From: SIG565 sp045540055
Lineage (GTDB): Bacteria > Bacillota > Clostridia > Oscillospirales > Acutalibacteraceae
Assembly (NCBI GenBank): GCA_045540055.1
Contig: JAZQGO010000028.1
Span: forward strand, 1 to 55,823
Reading direction: 5' to 3'
DNA length: 55,823 bases
Shown: in pieces, positions 45,411-53,097 of the stretch
How positions within the stretch are numbered: position 1 is the stretch's first letter
How the letters are laid out: each line of letters opens with the position of its first letter
Position numbers and translations under genes: made by a program
Notes under the pieces: generated by a model
Database searches by the model: none
Seen by the model: the letters and a program-made list of their open reading frames with translations, nothing else
Told to the model about the DNA's origin: nothing

Positions 45411-45457
45411 TGGTCGAGGCGACAGGATTTGAACCTGCGGCCTCTGCGTCCCGAACA
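45411..45457 (-). tRNA. 3' half of tRNA-Pro (CGG): attachment-site remnant
   Basis: Read on the minus strand, this is the anticodon loop TTCGGGA (CGG), the 3' anticodon strand CGCAG, a complete T arm around GGTTCAAATC, the acceptor strand CGCCTCG, the discriminator and CCA. The 5' half is absent: the bases before the loop do not pair with the anticodon strand and there is no D arm or 5' acceptor. A break exactly at the anticodon loop is the usual crossover point of tyrosine recombinases, so this should be the far att copy of an island to the right, with the intact tRNA beyond the window. Confidence 0.8.
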
Positions 45458-45750
45458 GCAAGATATAGTTGATTTCTAATTATTTACACTACATATAGTG
45501 GTTTTTATCCCGAAAAACCATCGTCTTTGGGCATCTTGTCTCCACTGTTTCCGCCTACTCCAAATCGCACTGTGGGATGAAATGTGGTCGTGAAAACAAT
45601 AAAAATTCCAATCCAAAACAACTAAATAACACAGCTAAAATATGTGGTCGCTTCATCTCTCGCCAACTTTACTTGTGTTATACCTTGACCCTGCTGTAAA
45701 ATCAAGTAGGTAAAAATTACTACGCATTAACCAAAGAAAAGTAAATGGAA
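45458..45750. other. Non-coding island end with spaced repeats
   Basis: No gene is seen. The nonamer ATGTGGTCG occurs twice, at 45582-45590 and 45642-45650, exactly 60 bases apart, and an 8-base-stem hairpin lies at 45499-45520. Repeats next to a tRNA scar could be arm-type integrase sites, but no integrase frame or remnant is recognisable here. Confidence 0.45.
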
Positions 45751-46158
45751 TTAGTGGCAGTTGTTACTCGAGCAGTTATGTCCGCAACCGTGGTCGCCGC
45801 AGGTGTGCTCTTCGCCGTGATGATCGTGGTGGTCGCATTTTACATTGGGATTAAATCCAAGCGTGCCGCCGAGCAATGCTTCGACTGCGGCATCTGGGGA
45901 ACCACTAACACCACCGTAAAGCTTGATGCCAGCCTCGGCAAGTGCCATCTGTGCACCGCCACCGATACCGCCGCAAATAAGTGCGTCAACTTGGAGCGCC
46001 GAAAGCAGTCCTGCAAGTGCTCCGTGTCCACTACCATTAGTATTAACCACTTCACTGTTTATAATTTTTCCGTCTTCTGTGGTATAAATCTTAAACTGCT
46101 CGGTATGTCCGAAGTGCTGAAATATCTGTCCGTTTTCGTAAGTTACTGCAATTTTCAT
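45751..46158 (-). CDS. NifX/NifB-like Fe-Mo cofactor domain protein with His/Cys tail
   Basis: 135 residues. The first ~105 are the dinitrogenase iron-molybdenum cofactor fold: IAVTYENGQIFQHFGHTEQF, then GHGALAGLL and LICGGIGGGAQMAL. The last ~28 residues (from CDHHDHHGEEHTCG to the end) are packed with His and Cys and should bind metal. No other nitrogenase gene is present, so the role is probably iron-sulfur or metal handling. Its ATG overlaps the MATE stop (ATGA). Confidence 0.87.
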   Translation of the reverse strand: MKIAVTYENGQIFQHFGHTEQFKIYTTEDGKIINSEVVNTNGSGHGALAGLLSALQVDALICGGIGGGAQMALAEAGIKLYGGVSGSPDAAVEALLGGTLGFNPNVKCDHHDHHGEEHTCGDHGCGHNCSSNNCH

Positions 46159-47540
46159 TGTGCTGTCTCCTTTGAATTTTTTATTGTTAAAGACTTTAGC
46201 GCCTTCTTAAATTGAATGGTGAAAAGGATAGCGGTAAAGGTTACGGCTATCACGTCGGCAACAGGCTCTGCCGTATAAACGCCCATTGTTTTGTTTGTTA
46301 TCAGTTGCGGTATAATGTAGATAAGCGGCAAGAGTAAAACAAACTTGCGAACGATGGCAACGATAATAGAGCAAGGCCCATTGCCGATAGAAACAAAGGT
46401 CATTTGGCAAGCGATCTGAATACCGAAGATGCACATTACGCCGCAATAAATACGAAGTGCCGTTGCAGTAAATTCAATGAGTGATGTATCTGGTGTGAAT
46501 ATACCGGCAAACAGTTGCGGGAACAACATAATTGCGCCCCAAATGATAAAGGAGTACGCAAGGCAGGATATAAGCAACAGCCTATATGTTTTCTTGACGC
46601 GCCCTACGTTTTTGGCACCGAAGTTGTAACTTAAAATCGGCTGTGCGCCTTGTGCAATGCCTTGCATTGGTAACATTGCAAACTGCATAACGCTTGTAAG
46701 GATGGTCATAGCGCCAACGGCAATATCACCGCCGTATTTTAATAGCGAAGAATTAAAGCAAACCGAAATCACACTTTCACTACTCTGCATAATAAAGGTT
46801 GCCGTTCCCAGTGCGATACAAGGAAAAACGAGTTTTGCATCAATGCGAAGATTATGCTTTTTGAGTTTCAGATAAGTCTTCTTTCCGCAAAGGAACAAAA
46901 GCACCCAAATGCAAGAGATGGCTTGGGACAGAATGGTGGCAAGTGCCGCGCCTTTTACACCCATATTAAAACCGAAAATGAAAATAGGATCAAGGATAAT
47001 GTTGCTGACAGCACCGATCAGCACCGTGATCATACTGATTTTGGTATATCCTTGTGCAGTGATAAAGGCACCCATACCGAGCGTTAACTGAACAAAAACC
47101 GTACCGATAGCGTAGATGTTCATATAATCGTTGGCGTAACCGATAGTGTTCTCGCTTGCACCGAACATTAAAAGCAGATCTTTATTCCAAATCAGTAAAA
47201 CGGCGGTCAGAACGGCAGAGATAATAAGTTGCAGAGAAAAGCATCCGCCCATAATTTTTTCGGCGGAAACGTTGTCGCCCTTGCCCATTGTGATAGATGC
47301 CTTCGGCGCACCGCCCGAAGCAATCAGCGCCGCAAATGCCGAGATAATCATAATAATCGGCATACACACGCCGACACCCGTCAGCGCAAGGCTGCCGATA
47401 TCTTTGATATGACCGATATAGATGCGGTCAACGATGTTGTATAGCATATTGATAAGCTGGGCAACCACCGTAGGAACCGCCAGTTTAAACAGCAGTTTGC
47501 CAATCGGCGCCGTGCCGAGCATTTCTTTGTTATCGCTCAT
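46155..47540 (-). CDS. MATE family efflux transporter
   Basis: 461 residues with about 12 helices in two halves. PIGKLLFKLAVPTVVAQLINMLYNIVDRIYIG is split across the usual MATE opening, with GMGAFITAQGYTK and QGIAQGAQPILSYNFGA in the second half. It should export a drug or metabolite using Na+ or H+. ATG 47540 with CGGAGCG upstream is preferred over the longer frame. Coupled to the NifX-type gene downstream. Confidence 0.92.
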   Translation of the reverse strand: MSDNKEMLGTAPIGKLLFKLAVPTVVAQLINMLYNIVDRIYIGHIKDIGSLALTGVGVCMPIIMIISAFAALIASGGAPKASITMGKGDNVSAEKIMGGCFSLQLIISAVLTAVLLIWNKDLLLMFGASENTIGYANDYMNIYAIGTVFVQLTLGMGAFITAQGYTKISMITVLIGAVSNIILDPIFIFGFNMGVKGAALATILSQAISCIWVLLFLCGKKTYLKLKKHNLRIDAKLVFPCIALGTATFIMQSSESVISVCFNSSLLKYGGDIAVGAMTILTSVMQFAMLPMQGIAQGAQPILSYNFGAKNVGRVKKTYRLLLISCLAYSFIIWGAIMLFPQLFAGIFTPDTSLIEFTATALRIYCGVMCIFGIQIACQMTFVSIGNGPCSIIVAIVRKFVLLLPLIYIIPQLITNKTMGVYTAEPVADVIAVTFTAILFTIQFKKALKSLTIKNSKETAQ

Positions 47541-47575
47541 AATTACGCTCCGTAAAATCAAAAATTGCAACGTAT

Positions 47576-47604
47576 ATTATATAACATTTGCGTTTATAAT
47601 TCAA
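47576..47604 (-). promoter_or_regulatory. Sigma-A promoter of MATE-NifX pair
   Basis: On the minus strand TTGAAT (47604-47599), a 17-base spacer and TATAAT (47581-47576), 36 bases before the ATG. It does not carry the 11-base repeats found further right, so this pair can be expressed independently. Confidence 0.7.
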
Positions 47605-47608
47605 GTTG

Positions 47609-48742
47609 TCAGATAGCCTTTATATAACAACGGCGGCGACGGTGCTGCCGCTTTTCAAAGTGTCGCCACATACTGTGAATTGCCGTGTTGGTTTCAAGCA
47701 TCGGCCCCGTTTCACAATACTTTACGCCGTTTTCAATTATTTTCGGCGCTAATGTGTTAATGAGAATTGCCGGAAGTCCAAGCGATTGATATTCTGGTTT
47801 TACAGCGACAAAGAACATTTCAAGAGTATCGTTTTTACCACCCAGTGCTTTAAGCAAACGGAACACACCAAAAGGCAGCATCTTGCCGTCAGATTTTTTA
47901 AGTGCTTTGGCAATAGACGGAACGAGCACTCCAAAGCCGATAATATTACCGTCTTTATCTTTTATCGAGCAAACATAATCAAGGTTGACTACTGGCACAT
48001 ATCCGTCAATGGCGTGCTTGATAACTTCGGGAGTTAATGGCACGGTGCCGTATAGCTTTGAAAAGGCAATATCGATAATCTTAAAGGCTTCTAAGGCATC
48101 ATTATACAGAACTTTGCGGTTATTATATGTAACTACTTGATAACCGTTTTTCTTAATAAGATGATTAGTGATTTTTTCAAAGCGGGGATCTAAGGTTTCA
48201 GGAACGTTAATACGGTATTCAAACCAATCAATATCTTTTTGCAGGCCTAAACGTTCCATGTGCTCTATGTAATAAGGGTGATTGTAAAAAGTGATGGAAA
48301 GGTTAAATTCCTCAAAGCCTTCAATCAGCATACCTTCGTGATCCATATCGGTAAAGCCGATTGGCCCCATAATTTCAGTAAGTCCGTTTTCCTTGCCCCA
48401 ATCGATAACCTTATCGAATAATGCTTTCGAAATCTCATAATCGTCTATAAAATCAAAGCGGGTAAAGCGGATTGCATTTTTGCCCCATTTTTTATTGTAT
48501 GCGTGGTTGATAAGCCCTGCAATTCTGCCGACAATTTCATAGTCCTTATATGCTAAAAACAGTTTTGTTTTGCAAAAAGCATATGCCGGATTTTTGGACT
48601 CTGAAAAGGTTTCCATCTCATCACTTGCCAAGAACGGAACGTAATATTCGTTGTCCCTATAAAGTGAATTCGGAAACTCGATCCATTTCTTTAAATCCTT
48701 TTTTGATGTAACTTCCTTTATGTTGATACTCATAAACCCCAT
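47609..48742 (-). CDS. GNAT-fold acyltransferase family protein (paralogue B)
   Basis: About 377 residues, a homologue of 27034-28194 over its whole length: GPIGFTDMDHEGMLIEGF against GPLGFTDMDREGMLVEGF, PYYIEHMERLGLQKD against PYYNEHLSRLGYQKD, and the same RRRCYIK tail. Acceptor unknown. The start is ambiguous between 48742 and an ATG three codons later. It lies 12 bases after the PAP2 gene, placing it in the lipid operon. Confidence 0.78.
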   Translation of the reverse strand: MGFMSINIKEVTSKKDLKKWIEFPNSLYRDNEYYVPFLASDEMETFSESKNPAYAFCKTKLFLAYKDYEIVGRIAGLINHAYNKKWGKNAIRFTRFDFIDDYEISKALFDKVIDWGKENGLTEIMGPIGFTDMDHEGMLIEGFEEFNLSITFYNHPYYIEHMERLGLQKDIDWFEYRINVPETLDPRFEKITNHLIKKNGYQVVTYNNRKVLYNDALEAFKIIDIAFSKLYGTVPLTPEVIKHAIDGYVPVVNLDYVCSIKDKDGNIIGFGVLVPSIAKALKKSDGKMLPFGVFRLLKALGGKNDTLEMFFVAVKPEYQSLGLPAILINTLAPKIIENGVKYCETGPMLETNTAIHSMWRHFEKRQHRRRRCYIKAI

Positions 48743-48754
48743 CCCACTTAAAAC

Positions 48755-49420
48755 TTATGCTTTTTTCTTGTAGAACACCTTGAAAACTAATATTTCAGCA
48801 AGTAGACACACAGGCAAAGCCGCAAAGAAATCCACTGCCGAATGTTGCTTTATGAACATAGTGGAAAGACAAATTAAAATAACGGAAATCACCACAAACG
48901 CCTTCCATAGATTTGACACATCTTTTGCTTTGAGCCATACGCTTGCTATACCAATGGAATAAGCACAATGCAAAGACGGACAAACACCTGTATTGGTATC
49001 AAAGGCATATAAAAAGCCGATGCAGTCGGTCAAAAAGTTATCTCTCGAAAACTCAGCAGGTCGCAGGTTTTGGCAGTTGGGAAAAACGATATATACGACC
49101 ATCGCACAAACCTGCGTGATAATAATAAAGGTCTGTAATTTCTTGAAACTATCCACGTCATATAGTGCAAAGAAGCCGAGTGAAAAAACGATCAGCGCAT
49201 ACCAAAAAACATAGGGCAACAAAAACCATTCACAAAACGGAATAATATCGTCAAGCCCGCAGTGAATCACATAGCATTTTTCTACGGGGATTAAATTTTC
49301 AGTCAGAAAATAAAGTATAAAGTATCCTACCCATCCGAGAAGCAGCTTAAGATGGGAAAACTGCGGTGTGTTAAGTTTGGAAAAGCGGAACTGACGGTAA
49401 TCAATTTGGGGTTTTCTCAT
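48755..49420 (-). CDS. PAP2-family membrane phosphatase / phosphotransferase
   Basis: 221 residues, about six helices. The PAP2 active site is visible as NTGVCPSLHCAYSIG (His of the central motif) and IKQHSAVDFFAALP (nucleophilic His and Asp). The SLHC form is shared with inositol-phosphoceramide synthase-like proteins, so either phosphate removal from lipids or head-group exchange is possible. ATG 49420 with AGGAGAAG upstream overlaps the preceding gene by 20 bases. Confidence 0.85.
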   Translation of the reverse strand: MRKPQIDYRQFRFSKLNTPQFSHLKLLLGWVGYFILYFLTENLIPVEKCYVIHCGLDDIIPFCEWFLLPYVFWYALIVFSLGFFALYDVDSFKKLQTFIIITQVCAMVVYIVFPNCQNLRPAEFSRDNFLTDCIGFLYAFDTNTGVCPSLHCAYSIGIASVWLKAKDVSNLWKAFVVISVILICLSTMFIKQHSAVDFFAALPVCLLAEILVFKVFYKKKA

Positions 49421-50174
49421 TTTTCTTCTCCTTAATATTTTTGGGATAATACTTTTTGGGAATATTGCGGTAAGGAATAACGGTATGCTCAGGTAGTGAG
49501 CATGCAATAGCGGTAATCTCTTGCATCAGGTAATCACATATACGGCGGCGTTCCTCAGCGATTGGTGTATCGGCAGAAAATTTAATTGGCTTTCCTAAAT
49601 ACATTTTTTTAAATTTCGGTGCTATATAGAGCGGCACAAAGGAAAGTTCTTTGCCTGTACGCTTATAATAAAGCCGCGCTAAGTCAACAAAGCCTTTTTG
49701 AAAGTCATAGATAATATTATTATGTTTTTTATCATGTTCAGGGAAAACAACTACGCTGTTGCCGTCCTGCAGCTTAGCGATAGACTCCCGAAATGTGCTT
49801 AAAATTCGATTATCTTTATAAACAGCAATCGTCCGTGCATTGTTGAAAATGAGCACTGACAGAGGCGGTATTATGTAAGATACGAGTTTGAAAAGCGGTC
49901 GGATATATTTCGGTTTCTGCGACCAAAAATCTGTATAGGCATACTCCGGTACTTCCTTTAGTTTCATCATCTGACCCGCACACCAAGTATAATAGTTATC
50001 GGGAAAATACAATTCACAAGCAATTGGCCCGTGTAGCTGTGTATGGTTCCCTACAACTACTACAGGTTCATCGGGTAAATTTTCCATCCCAACAACCTCT
50101 ATTTTCAGATAAAACAGCCTAACTAAATATTTAATGACTCTGAAAAGCCAAGGTCTTTGTTGTTCTTTCTTCAA
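49401..50174 (-). CDS. PlsC-like acyltransferase with altered HX4D motif
   Basis: About 257 residues. The domain is recognisable by VVVVGNHTQLHGP and VVVFPEHDKKH, but the usual catalytic N-H-x4-D reads N-H-TQLH-G, so the Asp of the dyad is replaced by Gly (a His lies one place before). It may be inactive, use another residue, or be a different acyl/lipid transferase. I favour TTG 50174 because AAAGG precedes it; the longer frame to 50240 would run into the operator. First gene of the minus-strand operon. Confidence 0.78.
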   Translation of the reverse strand: MKKEQQRPWLFRVIKYLVRLFYLKIEVVGMENLPDEPVVVVGNHTQLHGPIACELYFPDNYYTWCAGQMMKLKEVPEYAYTDFWSQKPKYIRPLFKLVSYIIPPLSVLIFNNARTIAVYKDNRILSTFRESIAKLQDGNSVVVFPEHDKKHNNIIYDFQKGFVDLARLYYKRTGKELSFVPLYIAPKFKKMYLGKPIKFSADTPIAEERRRICDYLMQEITAIACSLPEHTVIPYRNIPKKYYPKNIKEKKNEKTPN

Positions 50175-50219
50175 AATATATCTACCTTTCTGTATTGACA
50201 GAATACTCCATAATAAGAT

Positions 50220-50262
50220 AGTATAAAACCCGAAAATCAACTCTTCTTCAATTAAAGTTCAA
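50220..50262 (-). promoter_or_regulatory. Predicted OmpR-type operator and promoter of plsC-PAP2-GNAT
   Basis: On the minus strand: TTGAA (50262-50258), N6, TTGAA (50251-50247), N6, TTGAT (50240-50236), N10, TATACT (50225-50220). Pentamer starts are 11 bases apart and there is no normal -35 box at the right distance, as expected for a promoter that needs an activator bound at the repeats. Confidence 0.75.
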
Positions 50263-50268
50263 CAATTG

Positions 50269-50311
50269 TTGAACTTCATTTGATAGTGAGTTGAAAAAAA
50301 CGCTGTAAAAT
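50269..50311 (+). promoter_or_regulatory. Predicted OmpR-type operator and promoter of the two-component genes
   Basis: TTGAA (50269), N6, TTGAT (50280), N6, TTGAA (50291), N10, TAAAAT (50306-50311). The geometry is identical to the divergent site, and the two meet in a perfect 22-base palindrome (50255-50276) made of their innermost pentamers. The alternative reading TTGAAA (50291) with 17 bases to TAGAAT (50314) would be an ordinary promoter and cannot be excluded. Confidence 0.75.
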
Positions 50312-50354
50312 GTTAGAATATAAATGTAAACCTTGGATTAAAGGATGAAGAAAA

Positions 50355-51026
50355 ATGCTTAAAATTTTAATTGCAGAGGATGACCGTGAGCTGCGCAGAT
50401 TGTTCGCTCATGTTCTTCTTAAAAACGGATACACCGTAAAAGAAGTTGGTAATGGCAAGGAAGCCTTGGATACTATCGATGCCGAATATTTTGACCTTAT
50501 CATTTCGGATATTATGATGCCGGTGATGGACGGATATGAGTTTGTGCGTCTTCTTCGAGAGGCGGGCAACACCACACCTGTTTTAATGATTACCGCAAAG
50601 GATGCCTTTGATGATATGCGCCAAGGCTTCATATCGGGAACAGATGATTACATGATAAAGCCTATCAATGTTAACGAAATGGTATTGCGCGTGCATGCTC
50701 TTCTTCGCCGCGCTCAAATGATAAACGACCGCAAACAGACTATTGGAGGCACTGCGCTTGAATGTGATACATTTACGGTATCCTGCGACGGCGAAAGTAT
50801 GGTTTTACCGCAAAAGGAATTTATGCTTTTGTATAAAATGGCATCTTTCCCCGGTCGTATATTCACCCGTCAGCAGCTTATGGATGATGTTTGGGGTTAT
50901 GATACCGATAGTGATACCCATACTGTAGACGTTCACATCGGCAGACTCAGAGATCGCTTTAAGAATAATAAAGATTTTAAAATTGTAACGATGCGTGGCG
51001 TTGGTTACAAGGTGGTAAAAACATGA
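50355..51026 (+). CDS. OmpR-family response regulator
   Basis: 223 residues. The receiver domain has the acidic pair D9/D10 in AEDD, phospho-acceptor D52 in LIISDIMMPVMDG and a Lys in YMIKPI. The C-terminal winged helix ends VHIGRLRDRFK...IVTMRGVGYKVV. It should activate promoters by binding tandem repeats as a dimer. ATG preceded by AAAGGATGAAG. Its 3' end overlaps the kinase start by 4 bases. Confidence 0.95.
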   Translation: MLKILIAEDDRELRRLFAHVLLKNGYTVKEVGNGKEALDTIDAEYFDLIISDIMMPVMDGYEFVRLLREAGNTTPVLMITAKDAFDDMRQGFISGTDDYMIKPINVNEMVLRVHALLRRAQMINDRKQTIGGTALECDTFTVSCDGESMVLPQKEFMLLYKMASFPGRIFTRQQLMDDVWGYDTDSDTHTVDVHIGRLRDRFKNNKDFKIVTMRGVGYKVVKT

Positions 51027-52081
51027 AAACAAGACAAACCTTTGAACAAATTCGCAACCGAAAGAAAGAGCGCCTGACACTCAGAGTACGAATGGTGCTT
51101 TGGGTGCAGGTGGAACTGTTGGCGTGTGTTGCTCTTGCTTTTTTAATTGATAATGTTGCGCATACGTTGAATCCAAATTGGAATATTCCGCTGCTTTTAG
51201 AACTCGTTATTGTCAGTGTGGTGGTCGGCGGCGTGATGACTGCTGTTATTTCAAAAACCTTTTTCAACCCTGTTAAGAATTTGCGTCAGGCAATGGATAA
51301 TGTCGCAAACGGGGATTTCACTATACAGCTTGATACGGACAAGTCATCTTCGGGCGAAATTAAAGAATTATATGCCGGATTTAATTTGATGGCAAACGAA
51401 CTAAAAGCCACTGAAATTCTTCAAACTGACTTTATATCCAATGTGTCTCACGAATTTAAAACACCAATCAATGCTATTGAGGGATATTCCACGCTTTTGC
51501 AAGGGTGTGAGAATTTGGATGATGACCAAAAGGAATATGTAGAAAAAATACTCTTTAACACAGGACGTTTATCCTCGCTTGTCAGCAACATATTACTGCT
51601 TTCTAAAATCGAGAATCAATCCATACAAGCGAAACGAGAACTTTTTTCATTAGATGAGCAAATAAGGGAAACCATCGTGGCACTTGAAACCGCATGGGCG
51701 CCGAAAAACATTGAATTGGATGTTGATCTTGATAGTGTGAAGTATAACGGTAATGAAATTATGATGCGGCATATTTGGAGTAATCTTATCAGTAACGCTA
51801 TCAAATTCACTCCCGAAAATAGCACTGTGTCTATACGGCTCCAAAACCAAAAAGATAAATTCATTTTCAGCGTTACCGATCAAGGCGAAGGCTTATCCGA
51901 TGAGGCACAAAAGCATTTATTTGATAAATTTTACCAAGCGGACACCTCTCATAAATCGGAAGGCAATGGCTTAGGGCTTGCTCTTGTAAAGCAGATTCTT
52001 GATATAGATGGCGGAGACATTACTGCCGAGAACGTAAACGGCGGCGGTTGCCGATTTACCGTTACATTATATGATAAATAA
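51023..52081 (+). CDS. Sensor histidine kinase with minimal external loop
   Basis: 352 residues. Two membrane helices (about 22-43 and 56-78) are separated by only ~12 residues, so there is no extracytoplasmic sensor domain. Then come HAMP, the dimerisation/phosphoacceptor helix with H143 in NVSHEFKTPINAI, the N box NLISNAIKFTPEN, and G boxes DQGEGLS and GNGLGLALVK. Kinases of this layout typically sense events inside or at the membrane, often through a partner. Pairs with the regulator at 50355. Confidence 0.93.
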   Translation: MKTRQTFEQIRNRKKERLTLRVRMVLWVQVELLACVALAFLIDNVAHTLNPNWNIPLLLELVIVSVVVGGVMTAVISKTFFNPVKNLRQAMDNVANGDFTIQLDTDKSSSGEIKELYAGFNLMANELKATEILQTDFISNVSHEFKTPINAIEGYSTLLQGCENLDDDQKEYVEKILFNTGRLSSLVSNILLLSKIENQSIQAKRELFSLDEQIRETIVALETAWAPKNIELDVDLDSVKYNGNEIMMRHIWSNLISNAIKFTPENSTVSIRLQNQKDKFIFSVTDQGEGLSDEAQKHLFDKFYQADTSHKSEGNGLGLALVKQILDIDGGDITAENVNGGGCRFTVTLYDK

Positions 52082-52094
52082 TAACGACATAGAT

Positions 52095-52130
52095 AAAGGA
52101 CATCGATCATTCGTGGTCGATGTCCTTTTT
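52095..52130 (+). terminator. Terminator of the two-component operon
   Basis: AAAGGACATCGA / TCGATGTCCTTT with a 10-base loop, then TT. It separates the regulator genes from the lipid operon, which has its own promoter. Confidence 0.82.
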
Positions 52131-52183
52131 TCAACAAAAGTTGACTTTCAGTTGAAGTTGAGTTGTAAATTGCGGAATATACT
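52130..52183 (+). promoter_or_regulatory. Predicted OmpR-type operator and promoter of the lipid operon
   Basis: TTGAC (52141), N6, TTGAA (52152), N6, TTGTA (52163), N10, TATACT (52178-52183). An inverted TTCAA (52130-52134) lies 6 bases before the first pentamer, as at the divergent site. No good -35 box. The pattern matches the two operators at 50.2 kb in repeat step and in distance to the -10. Confidence 0.75.
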
Positions 52184-52219
52184 TTGTTTGAAAAATGAAA
52201 AAATAGAGGTTGAATCTAA

Positions 52220-52789
52220 ATGACAAATGCAAATACATATCAAAAGAAAATATTGACCATACCGAATATTCTCTCCTTTTTTAGACTGTGTTTGATACCG
52301 GTCATTATTTGGCTTTATACCGAGAAGCAGGACTATTTTTGGACGTTATTCGTTCTACTGCTATCAGCAGTAACGGATATTGTGGACGGTATTATCGCCC
52401 GTAAGTGCAATATGGTAAGTGACTTTGGAAAGGCGTTTGATCCGATTGCCGATAAACTGACACAAATAGCGATGCTGTTTTGTTTGGTATCTCGCTTTCA
52501 TTATATGATTTATCCGCTTATGCTCTTGATAATAAAAGAATTTTGCACGGGAATTACAAGTTTGATTTCAATTAAAAGAACAAGTACGGTCAAGGGTGCA
52601 GTATGGCATGGTAAACTTACAACCGTTTCGCTTTATGCAATGATGGCCATACATTTATTTTGGTACAACATACCTCATACCATTTCCTTAATTATGGTTG
52701 GTGCTTGTATTGGAATTATGCTGATGTCCTTTATTCTTTATACGATGCAAAATGTTAAAGCAATAAAGAATAAAACATTTGATACTTAA
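52220..52789 (+). CDS. CDP-alcohol phosphatidyltransferase (PgsA-like)
   Basis: 189 residues, about six helices. The complete family motif D-x2-D-G-x2-A-R-x8-G-x3-D-x3-D is present (D53, D56, G57, A60, R61, G70, D74, D78). It joins a phosphatidyl group from CDP-diacylglycerol to an alcohol: glycerol-3-phosphate, phosphatidylglycerol or another head group. AGAGG lies upstream of the ATG. First gene of the operon behind the third operator. Confidence 0.92.
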   Translation: MTNANTYQKKILTIPNILSFFRLCLIPVIIWLYTEKQDYFWTLFVLLLSAVTDIVDGIIARKCNMVSDFGKAFDPIADKLTQIAMLFCLVSRFHYMIYPLMLLIIKEFCTGITSLISIKRTSTVKGAVWHGKLTTVSLYAMMAIHLFWYNIPHTISLIMVGACIGIMLMSFILYTMQNVKAIKNKTFDT

Positions 52790-52814
52790 TTTTAATACAA
52801 GAAGGAAAAAGCAA

Positions 52815-53060
52815 ATGAAGGAATTTATATGTAGCATAATAAAATTTGCGGTTATCTGCTATGCAGCAATATTATTTTTTCTGATAGGGTTTGTGGTTCT
52901 TTTAATAGTTGCTCCAAAGCTTTTATTAAAGTTCGCATACGTTGTAGTTTTGGCGGCTTGTGTGATAGCTATCATCTATCTCTTAGTGGGATTGATTGGA
53001 GTAATTTCGATTTGTAATATAAAAAAGAAAAAATTCAATAAGTCAGTAAATAAGAAGTGA
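52815..53060 (+). CDS. Small two-TM membrane protein, hypothetical
   Basis: 81 residues with two long hydrophobic helices (about 7-33 and 38-66) and a strongly basic tail (KKKKFNKSVNKK). AAGAAGGAAAAA precedes ATG 52815; the longer frame from 52779 overlaps the preceding gene. No family recognised. Its place between two lipid enzymes suggests a membrane-associated helper or the unknown sensor partner of the kinase. Confidence 0.7.
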   Translation: MKEFICSIIKFAVICYAAILFFLIGFVVLLIVAPKLLLKFAYVVVLAACVIAIIYLLVGLIGVISICNIKKKKFNKSVNKK

Positions 53061-53097
53061 AGTAAAATCATTTAGGATAAAAAAGTGAGGTAAAATT

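Noticed and set aside
45458..45750. Integrase gene or remnant next to the tRNA scar
   Set aside because: All six frames were read; stops are frequent and no R-H-R-Y motif is visible. The integrase, if any, must lie elsewhere.
45745..46215. 156-codon plus-strand frame over the NifX-type gene
   Set aside because: Antisense shadow of a recognisable protein; the Cys-rich look reflects the His/Cys tail on the other strand.
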